A stretch of 64,000 nt of DNA, taken from DATMNR01 sp963702765 (GTDB lineage: Bacteria; Chloroflexota; Ktedonobacteria; Ktedonobacterales; Ktedonobacteraceae). A program made the position numbers and the translations under genes. The notes beneath the pieces were generated by a model. It was not told the DNA's origin, did not search any database, and was given only the letters and a program-made list of their open reading frames with translations. The stretch covers positions 17,511 to 81,510 of the forward strand of contig CAVPEB010000073.1 in the NCBI GenBank assembly GCA_963702765.1, read 5' to 3'. Below are positions 17,899 to 28,579 of the stretch, one piece after another; the first letter of the stretch is position 1, and the number at the start of each line of letters is the position of its first letter.

Positions 17899-18221
17899 AG
17901 ACCTTCATGTAGGGGTACACCACCCTCCATGAAAAAGGATAGAATGAAGAGGTGTTCCAGCACAGAGATCGTGCCTCACTAGTGCCGAAGAGCCAGATCA
18001 TGAGACTGATCGGGATGGGCGCAGGAACCACCCCTTGTTGCGCTGGCGAGAAGGCGCTTTTTGCCAGCAGCACGCAGAAGTGTCAATAGCAGCGAAAAAA
18101 TCCCCAAAAGTGCCACTCCAAAAGTCTCCAGGGGTGGGGAATTGTACATTGGTATGTGCGAGTGCCAACATAAAATTCCCCAGAACGTCTGTTCTCTAAA
18201 ACGGTGTTCCTCCTTTGTCAT

Positions 18222-19078
18222 CTACAGGCCTTCATAGCGGCTATTGGTTTCGCTTTGCCCTTCCCCCTGTGTCTTTTGGGAAGGAGCGGGGCTTCCTTTC
18301 ACCGGCTTTGTACTGAGGTCATGGAACACGCCAGCCTTGCGTTTCTCCCGAAGGCGATAACTTTCGCCTCGAATGTAAATCGTCGTCGAGTAATGCAACA
18401 GGCGATCCAACATGGCAGTGGCAAGGACATAGTCCGACACCACGTCACCCCATTCGCCATAGGATTTATTACTGGTCAGGATGATGCTCCCCTTTTGATA
18501 GCGACGGCTAATCAAGCGAAAGAGAAACTGAGCTGAGCGTTGATCTAAGGGCACATAGCCCATCTCATCCAAAATGAGCAGTTTTGGTTTGCACAAGGAG
18601 TACAGGCGTCGCTCCAGTCGATCTTCTTTGAGATCCTGTTGCACTACGTCGACCAGATCGGCAACCGTGAAAAAGACGACACTGATCCCTTGCATGATCG
18701 CGGCGACCGACAGCAGCTGACCGCGAGATGCGTTTTCCCAACGCCTGGCGGGCCAAGTAACAAAATGTTTTCTCCGTGAGCCACAAACCGAGCGGTCGCC
18801 AGTTCACGGAGCTGCGCCTCATTGAGCGCTGGCTGAAAGGAGAAGTCAAACTGCTCGAGCGTCTTGACAAAAGGAAAGCGAGCCAGACGTGTTTTCATGG
18901 TCACATCACGCTCCACACGGGCGCTCACCTCGACGTCGAGCACGCGATCCAGAAACTCCACGTAGGTCCAACTCTCTTTGGCTGCTTCTTCGGCGAGCTG
19001 ATCCAGGCGCTCTGGCACACGCATCAATTTCAAACGTTCCAGGATTGCCTGCAAGTGCTCATAGCGGTGCTCGTTCAT
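18222..19078 (-). pseudogene. IstB-type transposition helper ATPase, frameshifted
   Basis: The start MNEHRYEHLQAILERLKLMR is at 19078. Walker A (LLLGPPGVGKTHLA) is in the first frame. Shortly after it, near 18690, the frame shifts, and the second part has GISVVFFTVADLVD, Walker B LLILDEMGYVPLD and the sensor region ILTSNKSYGEWG. IstB is the AAA+ partner that activates IstA. The C-terminal extension after residue 240 is Ser/Pro/Lys rich. As read, only a truncated ATPase could be made. Confidence 0.8.
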
Positions 19079-20338
19079 GACACCTCCCCGAGCAGTTGGT
19101 CGTAAACGGAGAGCGAGCGGACTTCGACGACTGGCGCATCCCAGAACATCGTGCGCGAAGCCTGTCGTAGCTCCTGCACGGCGGAAGCCTGCTCGACGCG
19201 TGGGACAGGTGTGCCCAGTCCTCGGTAATGATCCGCCTGCACGCTGCGCTCTTGCCTGCCACACAAGACGCGATGGCGTGCCACTTCTTGACCAACTTCC
19301 GAACAAATCACCAGTTCCTCCGCTTCCGTGATTTTGACCTGCACTGTCTTGCGGGCATAGGCAGCTGGAACCGAGTAGAGATTGCCAGCGTACGAGATGA
19401 AGCAATCCTTGCTACTTCTGCGCGTGATGAGGACGCTCGTATCATAGGTCAACGCCTTGTCTGCCGCTTGTAATCCCTCAGAGCGCAGCCGCGTAAACGG
19501 CACCTCTCCGGTCGTGCCATGCACCCGCGGATTGGCGGTCATGTTGAGCCAGGCCAGCGCCTGGGTGTTGAGATCGTCCAGGTCCTGAAAATGCAAACCC
19601 GGCCAGAAATTTCCCCGCACATATTTCACCCCATTTTCGACTTTGCCTTTCGTTTGAGGCCGATACGGCTTGCAGGCTTGCGGGCTGAAGCCCGCCACAT
19701 CGGCAAAGTCCAGAAAGCGCGGGTTCCACTGCACGACATCCTCAGCATCACGCCTGAGCACGACACTTTTGAGGTTATCGTAGAGCAGCCTGCTTCCGAA
19801 CACCTCCCAGGTACGCAAACGCGTGGAGATGACATCGAATGAACCAGGTGGTATCCGATGAGATCGTAAAACGCAGATAAGAGGCTCGCGACCAGCCCAA
19901 CGTCATGACAAAGGCATAGAGCCGATACGTGCGTCCATGGTGCGTGATGAACCCGAAGGACCCCCAATCGACTTGCCCCTGCTCTCCAGGAGCCGTTTCA
20001 AAGCGAACCGACCCAACCGGTTCCTTGTCTGGGCGCCGCTCATGCACAAATTCGCGTACCTTACTTTCTTTCCCCGGATAGCCCTGTGCCTGGATTTCCC
20101 CGTACAGCTTGCGGGCGTTGAAGACGCCTTCTGCCATTCGCCGCTCCAGGTAGGGGGCATAGGGATCGATTTTGCACGCCTTGGCTTGACGTTGGTGCTT
20201 GGCTGGTGCAAGCTCAGGCGCGTTGACAACCTGCCGAATGGTTTTGCGATCTCGTCCAGTCCGACGGGCAATCTCGCTGATCGAGATACCCTTGCGATAC
20301 ATCTCTCTGATCATGAATCGTTCCTCGAGTGCTAACAT
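19075..20338 (-). pseudogene. IstA-type DDE transposase of IS21, frameshifted
   Basis: The N-terminal part (MLALEERFMIREMYRKGISI) has a helix-turn-helix, SEIARRTGRDRKTIRQ, and the start of the integrase core with PGEQGQVDWGSFG. Near 19820-19850 the frame shifts. The second part contains LLYDNLKSVV (second catalytic Asp), KPYRPQTKGKVENGVKYVR (catalytic Glu) and the C-terminal domain. The stop overlaps the istB start by 4 bp. Confidence 0.82.
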
Positions 20339-20457
20339 GGGTTCCCTCCTTCACGCATCGTGACCACAGAAGCCACGTTGCTTTGAGGATATCCCATGCT
20401 CCCCAACTGGGGAGTTTTCCTCTGGCACTTGTGAGGATTATATCTCTGTTATTAACA

Positions 20458-21721
20458 ACAAAGAATTTCGGACCTATGTGACCACGACGGAAGAGTTGTT
20501 GAAGCTCTCGGATTGGCTGCGCGAACAAGGGTGTACCCATGTCGCCTTCGAGGCAACGGGCGTGTATTGGAAGCCCATATTCAATCTGCTAGAAGGCCAT
20601 TTTGAACTGCTGGTGGTCAATGCGCAGCATATCAAAGCCGTCCCCGGACGAAAGACGGATATCAAGGATGCTGAGTGGATTGCCGATTTGCTGCAACATG
20701 GCCTGCGGCATCCGCCAGCTTCATTCCTTCAAGCCCTCAACGGGAGTTGCGGGATTTGACGCGCTATCGTGTTCGCTTGACGGAGGAGAAGGCCAGAGAA
20801 GTGAATCGCGTCCAGAAAACCTTAGAAGATACGAATCTCAAGTTGGGCGATGTGGTCAGCGACATCATGGGGAAAGCTTCTCGCCTGATCCTGCATGCGA
20901 TCGCCGATGGAGAAACCGATCCGGTTCGCTTAGCCGCCCTTCCCGTCGGTCGGGTTCGTGCTCCTCAAGAAGCATTAGAAGCCGCCTTGACAGGCAAGGT
21001 AACAGAGCATCATCGTTTCCTGCTTGGGGAACATTTAACGCAAATCCACCATCTGGAGCAAGCCATTGATCGCGTCACTGCAGAAATTACCCGACGCTTC
21101 ACTCCCCCGGTGCCTCCCGAAGACACCTCCCCCTCTGAGACAAAAGCCAGTGCGACTCCAGAAAGACTGTCGGATTCCGCTCTCTTACCGGAAGCACCCT
21201 CCGCATCACAAGCGGCATCGAGTTGGGCACAAGCCGTGGTCTTGCTCTGTAGCATTCCCGGCATCAGCGAACGTAACGCCGTTGGCATCTTGGCCGAAAT
21301 CGGGTTGCATATGCAGCAATTTCCGACTGCCGCCCATCTGGCCTCGTGGGCCGGGGTGTGTCCGGGCAATCATGAAAGTGCCGGCAAACGGCTCTCGGGG
21401 AAAACACGCAAAGGCAATCCCTGGTTACGATGCCTTCTCGTCCAGGCCGCGCATTCGGCCTCTCATCAGAAGCAGTGTTATCTGGCTGAGCAATATCGTC
21501 GTCTCGCCAAACGACGAGGCTCGAAACGTGCTGCCCTCGCCGTCGCTCACAGCATCCTAGTCATTATCTATCACCTTTTAACAAACCAGACGACCTATCG
21601 GGAGAAAGGCGAAACCTTCTTTGAAGAACGAGATCGTCAAGGAATGGAGAAACGCTTGGTTCGTCAACTCTCCAGTTTAGGCTATCATGTGGAACTCCAG
21701 CCAATCGCTCTGGCTGGCTAG
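20458..21721 (+). pseudogene. IS110-family transposase, 5' truncated by IS21 and frameshifted
   Basis: The remaining coding part opens KEFRTYVTTTEELLKLSDWL and keeps the catalytic Glu (AFEATGVYW) and the second Asp pair (DIKDAEWIADLLQHG). It then shifts frame near 20710-20740. The rest contains the coiled middle and the C-terminal Tnp_20 domain with SIPGISERNAVGILAEIG and the serine motif CPGNHESAGKRLSG. The first RuvC Asp is lost with the missing N-terminus, so it cannot be active. Confidence 0.8.
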
Positions 21722-21791
21722 CTCTCGGTCTGATCTCGTCGGCCAAGGTCTTTTTCAGAAGAGCCAGCCATGAGCCGCAGGCTCGCCACAG

Positions 21792-22010
21792 GGCATGAAA
21801 AGGGGTAGAATGGGGCAAGTTCTCCATGGTCGAAGATCGGGACCTCTCTGGTGCTCGAAGCCCGAAGAAGAGTCTGATCTGGGGTGCGATCAGGCACCAC
21901 TGTCTGTTGCTGGCTCAGCAGCCAACTGCTGGCCCAAGCACGTAGAGGAGACTCTTTGCAGCCTCGCACCCTCCTGGAGAGCGCACCAGCAAGGATATGA
22001 GGAGCAGAAG
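21792..22010 (+). ncRNA. Candidate bridge RNA region of the IS110 left end
   Basis: IS110-group elements transcribe a structured bridge RNA from the non-coding left end just upstream of the recombinase gene; this is established for the family. Here that interval is non-coding, holds hairpins such as TGGCT-CAGC-AGCCA, and has a diverged relative at 17930-18080 in the first copy. The RNA itself is inferred, and loop assignments were not made. Confidence 0.45.
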
Positions 22011-23371
22011 ATGGAACTGATCTACCAACGGTGCTGCGGCATTGATATTCACAAGAAGACCCTGGTTGCTTGTCTGATTACTCCAGGCCCTGCCGGAGAG
22101 CGCCACAAAGAGATACGGACCTTTCGGACAATGACGGCTGATTTGCTGAACTTGCATGATTGGCTACAAGCAGCAGGATGTAGCCACGTGGCTCTTGAGT
22201 CAACCGGAGTCTATTGGAAGCCGGCATATAACCTGCTCGAAGAGGATTTTGAGGTGCTGGTCGTCAACGCGCAACATCTCAAAGCGGTTCCAGGGAGAAA
22301 GACGGACGTGCGCGATGCCGAGTGGATCGCGGACTTGCTGCAACATGGCTTGCTGCGCGCCAGCTACATTCCTCCGGCTCCCCAGCGAGAATTGCGCGAG
22401 TTGACGCGCTATCGGACCAGCCTGGTACAGGAACGCGCCCGTGCAGTCAATCGTTTGCAGAAAACGTTGGAAGATACCAATCTCAAGCTGGGGGATGTAG
22501 CCACTGATATCATGGGCAAGTCCGCACGAGCCATGTTAGAGGCGCTGCTTGCTGGACAAACTGATCCCGCCAAGTTGGCTGATCTGGCCCGCGGGAGACT
22601 GAAAGCGAAACGTGCTCAGTTAGAAGCAGCCCTGGTGGGGGTTCTCAAACCGCATCATCGCTTCATGCTGACCGAACACCTCTCGCTGATTGATACGTTG
22701 GACGAAGCTATCACGCGAGCCAGCCAGGAGATTGCCCAACGTCTTGATCCCCCTCCCGATCCGGCCAAGGCCGATGCGTCGCAAGCTGCGCCAGATCAGC
22801 AACCGGGGGCTGAGCCAGAGACAAGCGATCGGGAAGATCAGGAGCAAGAGCAAGACCCACCATCTCTGACCTGGGGACAAGCCATCGTCTTGCTCTGTAG
22901 TATTCCCGGCATCAGTCAGCGCGCTGCCGAAGGCATCCTGGCGGAAATTGGCATCGACATGTCTCGCTTTCCTACTCCGGGTCATCTCGCTTCGTGGGCA
23001 GGCGTGTGCCCAGGCAATCGTGAGAGTGCAGGCAAACGGCTCAGTGGGCGGACGCGGCATCCGGCAGTCCCTGGTTACGCCAACTCCTGGTGGAAGCTGC
23101 TCATGCCGCAGCTCATACCAAGCAGACCTATTTGTCAGCGCAATATCATCGCCTGGCTGGGCGACGAGGCAAGAAGAAAGCGATACTTGCGGTGGGCCAC
23201 AGCATCTTGGTCATCATCTACCATCTATTGGATCAACGGGTGAGTTACGAAGAACTGGGAGGCAATTTCTTCGATGAGCGCGACCGGCAAGCCACCCAGA
23301 AACGCTTGGTCCGCCGCTTAGAGCAACTCGGCTATCACGTCGAGTTGCAAGAGGGAGTTCAGGTTGCCTGA
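22011..23371 (+). pseudogene. IS110-family DEDD/serine recombinase, one frameshift near the C-terminus
   Basis: The start is the ATG at 22011 (MELIYQRCCGIDIHKKTLVA), with an AGGAG box upstream. The RuvC-like DEDD residues are present: Asp in CGIDIH, Glu in ALESTGVYW, and Asp pair in DVRDAEWIADL. The C-terminal domain has SIPGISQRAAEGILAEIG and the catalytic serine motif CPGNRESAGKRLSG. After GRTR, near 23060, the frame shifts, and the true end (GSPWLRQLLVEAAHAA to LQEGVQVA) is in another frame. One base would restore a protein of about 453 residues, so this copy is nearly intact. Confidence 0.82.
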
Positions 23372-23697
23372 GTACCCCTCGCACAGGTATTTTTCAGAGG
23401 AGAGGCCATGACTGCTATGACAGCCCACTCCAAAGTGCGGTTTACGCATTTGTTGGTGTTCACTTTTAAGAGTAACGATATGTTTGGCTGCATATTTGAC
23501 ACTATATCGGCAGTTTTGAGCGATGTGTGATACCATTGCGACATTGATACTGAAAGATACTCGACAAAGTAAAGCGTTAGGCTTCTCGAATGTGTGCTTT
23601 CAAACATCGGCCATGCTTTCAAGCGATCACAAAGGGGCAGGGCCAGATATATTCAGGAATATCCAATCTTAACTACAGGGGTGTCACTCCATTTTTA

Positions 23698-23721
23698 GAA
23701 CCGCTCGTCGACGAGCGGTTC
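23698..23721. other. Perfect 24-bp palindrome in a gene-free gap
   Basis: The 24 bases form a perfect palindrome with no loop, centred on GTCGAC. The gap 23401-23809 contains no recognised gene. It lies downstream of both the IS110 element and the response-regulator gene. It could act as a bidirectional terminator hairpin or as a dimer-binding site. Confidence 0.5.
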
Positions 23722-23809
23722 ACAAATCTTCTTGGGTAATGTGTAAAAGCCTTCCATTGCAGATGCAAGAAGCGCTACGCTGGCATGAGGTGCAGCGTAT
23801 AAGACTACA

Positions 23810-24479
23810 TCATTCACCATTCTCCCGTACCAATCCCGCTATCCACGCAGCATGCATAGCCTCGGTCCGGTCGGCAACCTGCAGCTTGCTCAGAATGTTA
23901 GAGACATGGTTGCGCACCGTCTTCGGACTTAAGACGAGGCGTGCAGCGATATCAGCGTTCGATTTACGCTGTGCGATCAGCGTGAGAATTTCGTATTCGC
24001 GCTCTGTCAACTCCGGGAAAAACTGTGCTGGTCCGCTCTTCGCGTTTGGCCGAGCGCTGCCGAAGTAGCGTATGAGGCGTTCGGCAATGGCGGGACCGAA
24101 TATGGCCTCGCCGCTTGCCACCGCACGAATTGCGCGCAGGGTCTCCTCCTGCACAGCGCCTTTGAGGAGGTAACCGCGCGCTCCAGCGCGAACGGAAGCA
24201 AAAACGGACTCGTCATCCTCAAACATGGTGAGGATCAAAATGCGGATATGCGGGCTTGTTTGTAAGATACGGCGTGTGGCCTCGATGCCATTGAGCCCAG
24301 GCATTTTGATATCCATCAAGATGACATCGGGCTGCAATGCTTGCGCCTGAGCAATCGCATCGTCGCCAGTTGACGTCTCACCAATTACTTGCATATCCGC
24401 GACGGATTCCAGCAAGGCCCGAAGCCCATCGCGGAAGAGCGGGTGATCATCAACAATCAGGATGCGAAATCGGGTCCAT
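23810..24479 (-). CDS. NarL/LuxR-family response regulator, probable frameshift at codons 3-5
   Basis: A receiver domain with VDDHPLFRDGLRALLESV and the phospho-acceptor Asp in VILMDIKMPGLNG is followed by a LuxR-type helix-turn-helix (LTEREYEILTLIAQRKSNADIAARL and VRNHVSNIL). The natural ATG at 24479 has AAAAGGAG upstream, which overlaps the kinase stop codon. That frame stops after nine codons, whereas the receiver frame (RILIVDDHP) has no start codon of its own. One extra base in CCCGATTT would explain it. The first in-frame Met (24415) is inside the receiver domain and would delete its first strand. Confidence 0.85.
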
Positions 24480-24490
24480 AGCTTCTCCTT

Positions 24491-26819
24491 TTATGCTTCT
24501 TCCACATTGCCCGCGCTGCTTTCGTCCACTACAGCGCTTTTCTGATCAGATTTGGCTACGTCAGGAGCAGCAGGTGAAACCTCATCCTTTACCTGTGGCA
24601 GTGGTAACTCGACCTGGATCACTGTCCCGCCGGAGGAGCCTCGTGTGAGAGTACAGTTTCCTCCCAGCTCACTAGCCCGCTCCTGCATGGTTTGCAACCC
24701 GGCGCCGATGTGATGTCCAGCAGGAATGCCTTTCCCATCATCACTGATGTCGAGATGCAGTGACTCGGAGTCAATGCAAAGACAGAATCAGGCATCGTTG
24801 CGCCTGGGCATGACGTGCAGCATTCGTCAAGGCTTCCTGCACGATGCGATAGACGGCCACTTCAACAGCGGCCGGCAACGATGGTAGCGAAGATGGCATG
24901 TCAAAGTCCACCTTGAGTCCCTGGTGTTGGTAGTGCGCAGCTTGTTCGCGTAGCGCCGAGAGCAGACCTAGTTCGTCAAGAGCTGGCGGGCGCAAATTAT
25001 AGACCAGGCGCCGGATATCGGTGATAGCCTCTTGCGCTTGCTGTCTTACTGCAACCAGCAAGCGATCTGCCTTCTCCATGTCTTGTGCAAGCACATTACG
25101 AGCCGCATCAACTTTGAAAGTCAGGCTGGCAAGTGTTGGCCCCAAACCATCGTGCAAGTCGCGGCGCAAGCGTCGTCGCTCTTCCTCGCGTGTGGAAACA
25201 AGGTGTTCTCTGGCTTGTTGGAGATTGGTCGAAAGATGTTGGAGATGAGTTGTCAGCCGTACGGCGTAGACTGCCACACCCGCCTGTCGCGCCAGGTCAG
25301 TCAGCAGACGAGAATCTGCCTTGCCGAACGTGTCGCCTGGGCGAGCAACGAGGAGCAGGTATCCCAACGTCTCTGTTTGGTAAGTAAGTGGTACCTGCAC
25401 TGAAGCTTGCGTTGGCGTGCCAAAAGATGCCACGATGTCTGCCTCTTCTTTTCCTGTTCCGGGTGTATACTCAGCAGTCCTGATTGCTGTTACGTTAAAC
25501 GGTGCTTGCTCTGGGAGCAGCGCAATGGCCACATAGGGGAGCTTGAGAGCCTGTGCAACGGTTTCCACGATTGTCGGCAGCACCTGCTCAGGCACGATCG
25601 TTGCTTCCAGGCGATTTCCCAGGCGTGCCAATGCTGCATACGGGTCGTCACGCTCACCATAAATCAGGTGATTGACGGAGCGCTGGAGCAAGTTGCGTAA
25701 GGGTTGAAAGAGCATGGCTACAATGCCTGTTGCAACAAGCGAGATCACCAGGTTGTTCGACGTACGAAACAATGTTCCGAAATAGCCGACGACCAAGATA
25801 TAGATCCCGATCACACAGGTCGAGAGCGCACCATAAACGAGAGTGCGATTGATGATAAGATCGATATCCCACAATCGATAGCGCAGGATAGCAATCCCAA
25901 TACCAAGGGGAATAAACACATGGAATAACTCAAATACTGTTGCGTTGAGGAGTAGATAAGGTGAGTCAGAAGCAGCGAGTGAAGGAAAGAGCCCCTGCAG
26001 ACCATAGTAAGGGATGTAAATCAGCAAGGCGAGAGCGAATCCAAAGATCAGCCATTTACATTGTTGTCTCTCGACGAGATCAGAGACGAGCGTGTAGCGA
26101 TAGATCTGGATACCCATCGAGGCCCCCAGGAGCACCAATTGTTCACCTGCGAAAAGCAGATGAGGCCAGTGCCAGATCTGGTATGAAGAATCAGGTGGCA
26201 GTGCCCAGGGAAAGATCTGGATCAGCCAGAGGAACACAAGCGTCCATGCCCAGTTTGGGATAGGTCGACCGGTAGGAAACAACGAGAAAAAAAGGCCCAG
26301 CCCACAATACCCGCCAACGCCAAGGATGAGAGTGGCGAGCACAAGGAGCAGCGTATTGGAAGGGGAATCTGGTGACCAGATTGCGCTGGCACGCACATCA
26401 CCAACCCCCGCAAAGATAATTAGTACGGTCGAGGCAAAGACCGCCATCCAGTCATCAGACCTGCGCCAGAAGAGCGCCAGGCCCACAACTAGGAAGATCG
26501 AGGAGGCAAGGATGCTGATGGCAAGCGTATAAGCTGCATAGCTATTGATAGAGATGCCTAGATAATGCAGCGCCTGTAAGTTTCCTGGCGTTAACTGCCC
26601 CGTGAAGCATTCTTGCGTGTGATCAGTACAAATAACAAAGAGGTGGGCATAATAGGCAGGAATGCTCACGAAAAAGACCACAAGGTTATAGATGGTAAGG
26701 AGCGTCCACCCCAGACGCATCAGCAACAAACGTCTTCCTAGAACCCGTGTGCTGGTCGCACGGGGTGTCGCCGTGCCAACCTGAAACTGTCCCTGTAGCG
26801 GTGCCTGACGCAGGCTCAT
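24491..26819 (-). CDS. ComP/NarX-type sensor histidine kinase, frameshift in the ATPase domain
   Basis: About 775 residues when joined. The N-terminal 380 residues have about eight membrane segments. A GAF-like domain lies at about 410-520, then HisKA_3 with the phospho-accepting His in RRDLHDGLGP (about 553). The N box reads EALTNAARHAQA. Near 24775 the frame shifts. The G1/G2 part (ISDDGKGIPAGHHIGAGLQTMQERA, with GGTVIQVELPLP) is in a second frame ending at 24491. As written the protein would stop at 24771 and lack the ATP-lid region. It is followed at once by its cognate regulator. The signal sensed is unknown. Confidence 0.85.
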
Positions 26820-26987
26820 CTCACATCTCCTTTGTGAAAAACCTTGTAGAAGCCCTTTGGCTCACACCTGCTGTCATTCTGCTCGGCTCTACTATACCAC
26901 ATGCACGAACAAGCAGCGCTGCTCTTTCTGTATCTAGACCGTATACACGTTTCGAGTCAGGAAAGAGCAGCAATCTTCTCATTATCA

Positions 26988-27620
26988 CTAGTTGCGTTGC
27001 AACACAGACTTCGAGGCATGTGTAGAGTTCACTCGTGAGCTGCAGACCGCACCTGCCCATGCCAGGCCAGCAAACAGAAGTGCTGCGGCACTGTTCTTGA
27101 GAATTAAACCAGTAACCCCAAGAGTGTTACTTACGGGGAGTGTGAGTAACATGAGTACAGAGCCTATGAGGATCACCCAACCGATCACTGCTGTGAAGAC
27201 ATGGGCCTGGATCGTCGTTATCCCCACGATTAAGCCACCAACAAAGAGTAGCACACTTCCCAAGATCGCGGGGATGAGTGCTAACAGCGGTGGGCCATCG
27301 CCTGTATGCGGAATCGAGCCTGGTATAGTGACATCAAGGATCTCGACGCCACTGAGGACTAGTAATACAAGGACTATAGCTATCCCTAGGAGTACTACAC
27401 TGAGTAATCCCAGGATGCCTATCTGTTTGGCCTGAGCGCGGTAAATCGCTGGCAACCCAACTAGCAGTAATAATCCGCTGAGAATCGCAACAATGTTCGT
27501 CGTGATGGATCCAGGGCCGGTGACGCCTTGTGGACCCGGGATGAGAAAGGTGAGTAGTAACCAGAGGATTGCACCAATGGCACCAGTTAACAAGAATTGG
27601 CCGTTCCGACGTAAGGACAT
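26988..27620 (-). CDS. Small multi-span membrane protein, unknown function
   Basis: A 210-residue protein with about six hydrophobic segments (for example IGAILWLLLTFLIPG, NIVAILSGLLLLVGLPAIY, LIPAILGSVLLFVGGLIVG). The start at 27620 (MSLRRNGQF) follows GGAGGT; the longer in-frame version lacks a ribosome site. It lies upstream of the sensor kinase on the same strand. Together with the similar genes at 27817, 29227 and 29993 it forms a set of small membrane proteins, each with its own Shine-Dalgarno. No catalytic motif was found. Confidence 0.7.
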   Translation of the reverse strand: MSLRRNGQFLLTGAIGAILWLLLTFLIPGPQGVTGPGSITTNIVAILSGLLLLVGLPAIYRAQAKQIGILGLLSVVLLGIAIVLVLLVLSGVEILDVTIPGSIPHTGDGPPLLALIPAILGSVLLFVGGLIVGITTIQAHVFTAVIGWVILIGSVLMLLTLPVSNTLGVTGLILKNSAAALLFAGLAWAGAVCSSRVNSTHASKSVLQRN

Positions 27621-27816
27621 ATGTGTTATACCTCCTATCACAGAATACTGGGCGTTGGGAGCGTCTTGCACTTCCAGGCGCACCGAATTGGGGTTAGTAC
27701 ATCAATATGAGAAAGATGTACGCTCAGGTACGGGCCTGATGTTTAAAGTATAGGAGAACGGTCGTCCCGCTGTCATGAGGCTCAGTCCCGATTGTGTCCC
27801 GATGGATGTCCCAATT

Positions 27817-28515
27817 CTACGGAAAGGCATGCTTCCGTCGTTCATACTTTGGAAGTGGAGCCTGAGATCGTCGCAGCAGGAGCAGCACGCCAATCACAAT
27901 CGGGATCAGGTGATTGAGAAAAGGAGGGACATTCCCGGCGGTGAAAGCTGCAAGCACCAGGCCGGTCAGGCCGTAGACGATGCTGAGCCAACCCACCCAA
28001 TGCGGCAGCATATGTGTAAAGAGGATAGCTCCTCCATAGGTGGCAAGGGCTAAGAAGGCAAGGAAAGTGTAGATCACGAACATTGGCTGCGTCCACAGGG
28101 TAAGCTGCACATAGTAGTCAGGTACAACACCCGTCCTTACCGTTTCCTGAGCGGCCAAAGGAGCTATGCTTAATGGAAAGGCGATGTAGATAACCAGCAG
28201 TATGTCGCCGAACAGAAAGGCGATCAGTGCCACGTTGGAGAAGATAGTATCCCCAGCGTCTCTGAACAACGTGGTGAGCATGGTTAGCCCTAGTAGCGTC
28301 AGGATTATCCCACTGATGATCAGGCTGAAATACCACTGGAAGATAGACGCCTGGGCAGCAATGACGAGCAACTGCTCTCGCAGTGGCAGGTTCACCAAGA
28401 AATTCCCCGTTGCATCCCTGGGCATGAAACCGAGAGACCCCAGAAACAAGCAGCACCCCAGAATCAGGATGATACCGGTGAAGTGATGGCGTGTCCAAAA
28501 GGTGCTCTTTACCAT
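27817..28515 (-). CDS. Multi-span membrane protein, DUF4386-like
   Basis: A 232-residue protein with about six membrane segments, opening with a short basic stretch and GIILILGCCLFLGSLGFMP. Length and hydrophobic pattern resemble DUF4386-type proteins, but this is a pattern-level call only. GAGGAGG precedes the ATG. It is part of the membrane-protein set next to the two-component system. Confidence 0.65.
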   Translation of the reverse strand: MVKSTFWTRHHFTGIILILGCCLFLGSLGFMPRDATGNFLVNLPLREQLLVIAAQASIFQWYFSLIISGIILTLLGLTMLTTLFRDAGDTIFSNVALIAFLFGDILLVIYIAFPLSIAPLAAQETVRTGVVPDYYVQLTLWTQPMFVIYTFLAFLALATYGGAILFTHMLPHWVGWLSIVYGLTGLVLAAFTAGNVPPFLNHLIPIVIGVLLLLRRSQAPLPKYERRKHAFP

Positions 28516-28579
28516 GAGATCCTCCTCTTGCCCTTATTCAGAAGTATAAGGAGATGATTTTTACACATGCGTTCTCAAC

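Larger units (their letters stand above)
18081..20457 (-). mobile_element. IS21-family insertion sequence with 35-bp imperfect terminal repeats
   Basis: The element is 2377 bp. Left end 18081-18115 and the reverse complement of right end 20423-20457 both run TGT-AATA-CAG and end AAGTGCCA, with about 28 of 35 positions equal. Further internal AGTGCCA-type repeats at 18161 and at 20407-20429 match the multiple terminal repeats known for this family. The transposase genes istA and istB are on the minus strand and overlap by 4 bp. No clear target duplication is seen, consistent with a later deletion. Confidence 0.75.
17899..21760 (+). mobile_element. IS110-family element, split by an IS21-family insertion
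   Basis: The left end 17899-18080 resembles the non-coding left end of the intact-looking IS110 copy at 21775 onward (shared blocks near CATGAAAA-GG-TAGAATG and near TTGC-CTGGC). The body resumes at 20458 with the transposase. Between them lies a complete IS21-type unit. Compared with the second copy, about 65 bp of leader and roughly 50 N-terminal codons are missing at the insertion point, so a deletion accompanied or followed the IS21 insertion. Confidence 0.65.
21775..23400 (+). mobile_element. Second IS110-family element, in tandem with the first
   Basis: A non-coding left end of about 230 bp is followed by the transposase gene and a short right end. The junctions at about 17894, 21750 and 23382 look alike (GTCTT-TCA-AAGAG or AGGTATTTTTCAGAGGAGA, then CATGA or CATGT). 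This is as expected if the two copies sit head to tail in copies of one target. IS110 elements lack terminal inverted repeats, so the ends are approximate. Confidence 0.6.

Noticed and set aside
21795..22010. N-terminal extension of the IS110 transposase
   Set aside because: This part is the conserved non-coding left end; the family start MELIYQRCCGIDIH is at 22011 with its own Shine-Dalgarno.
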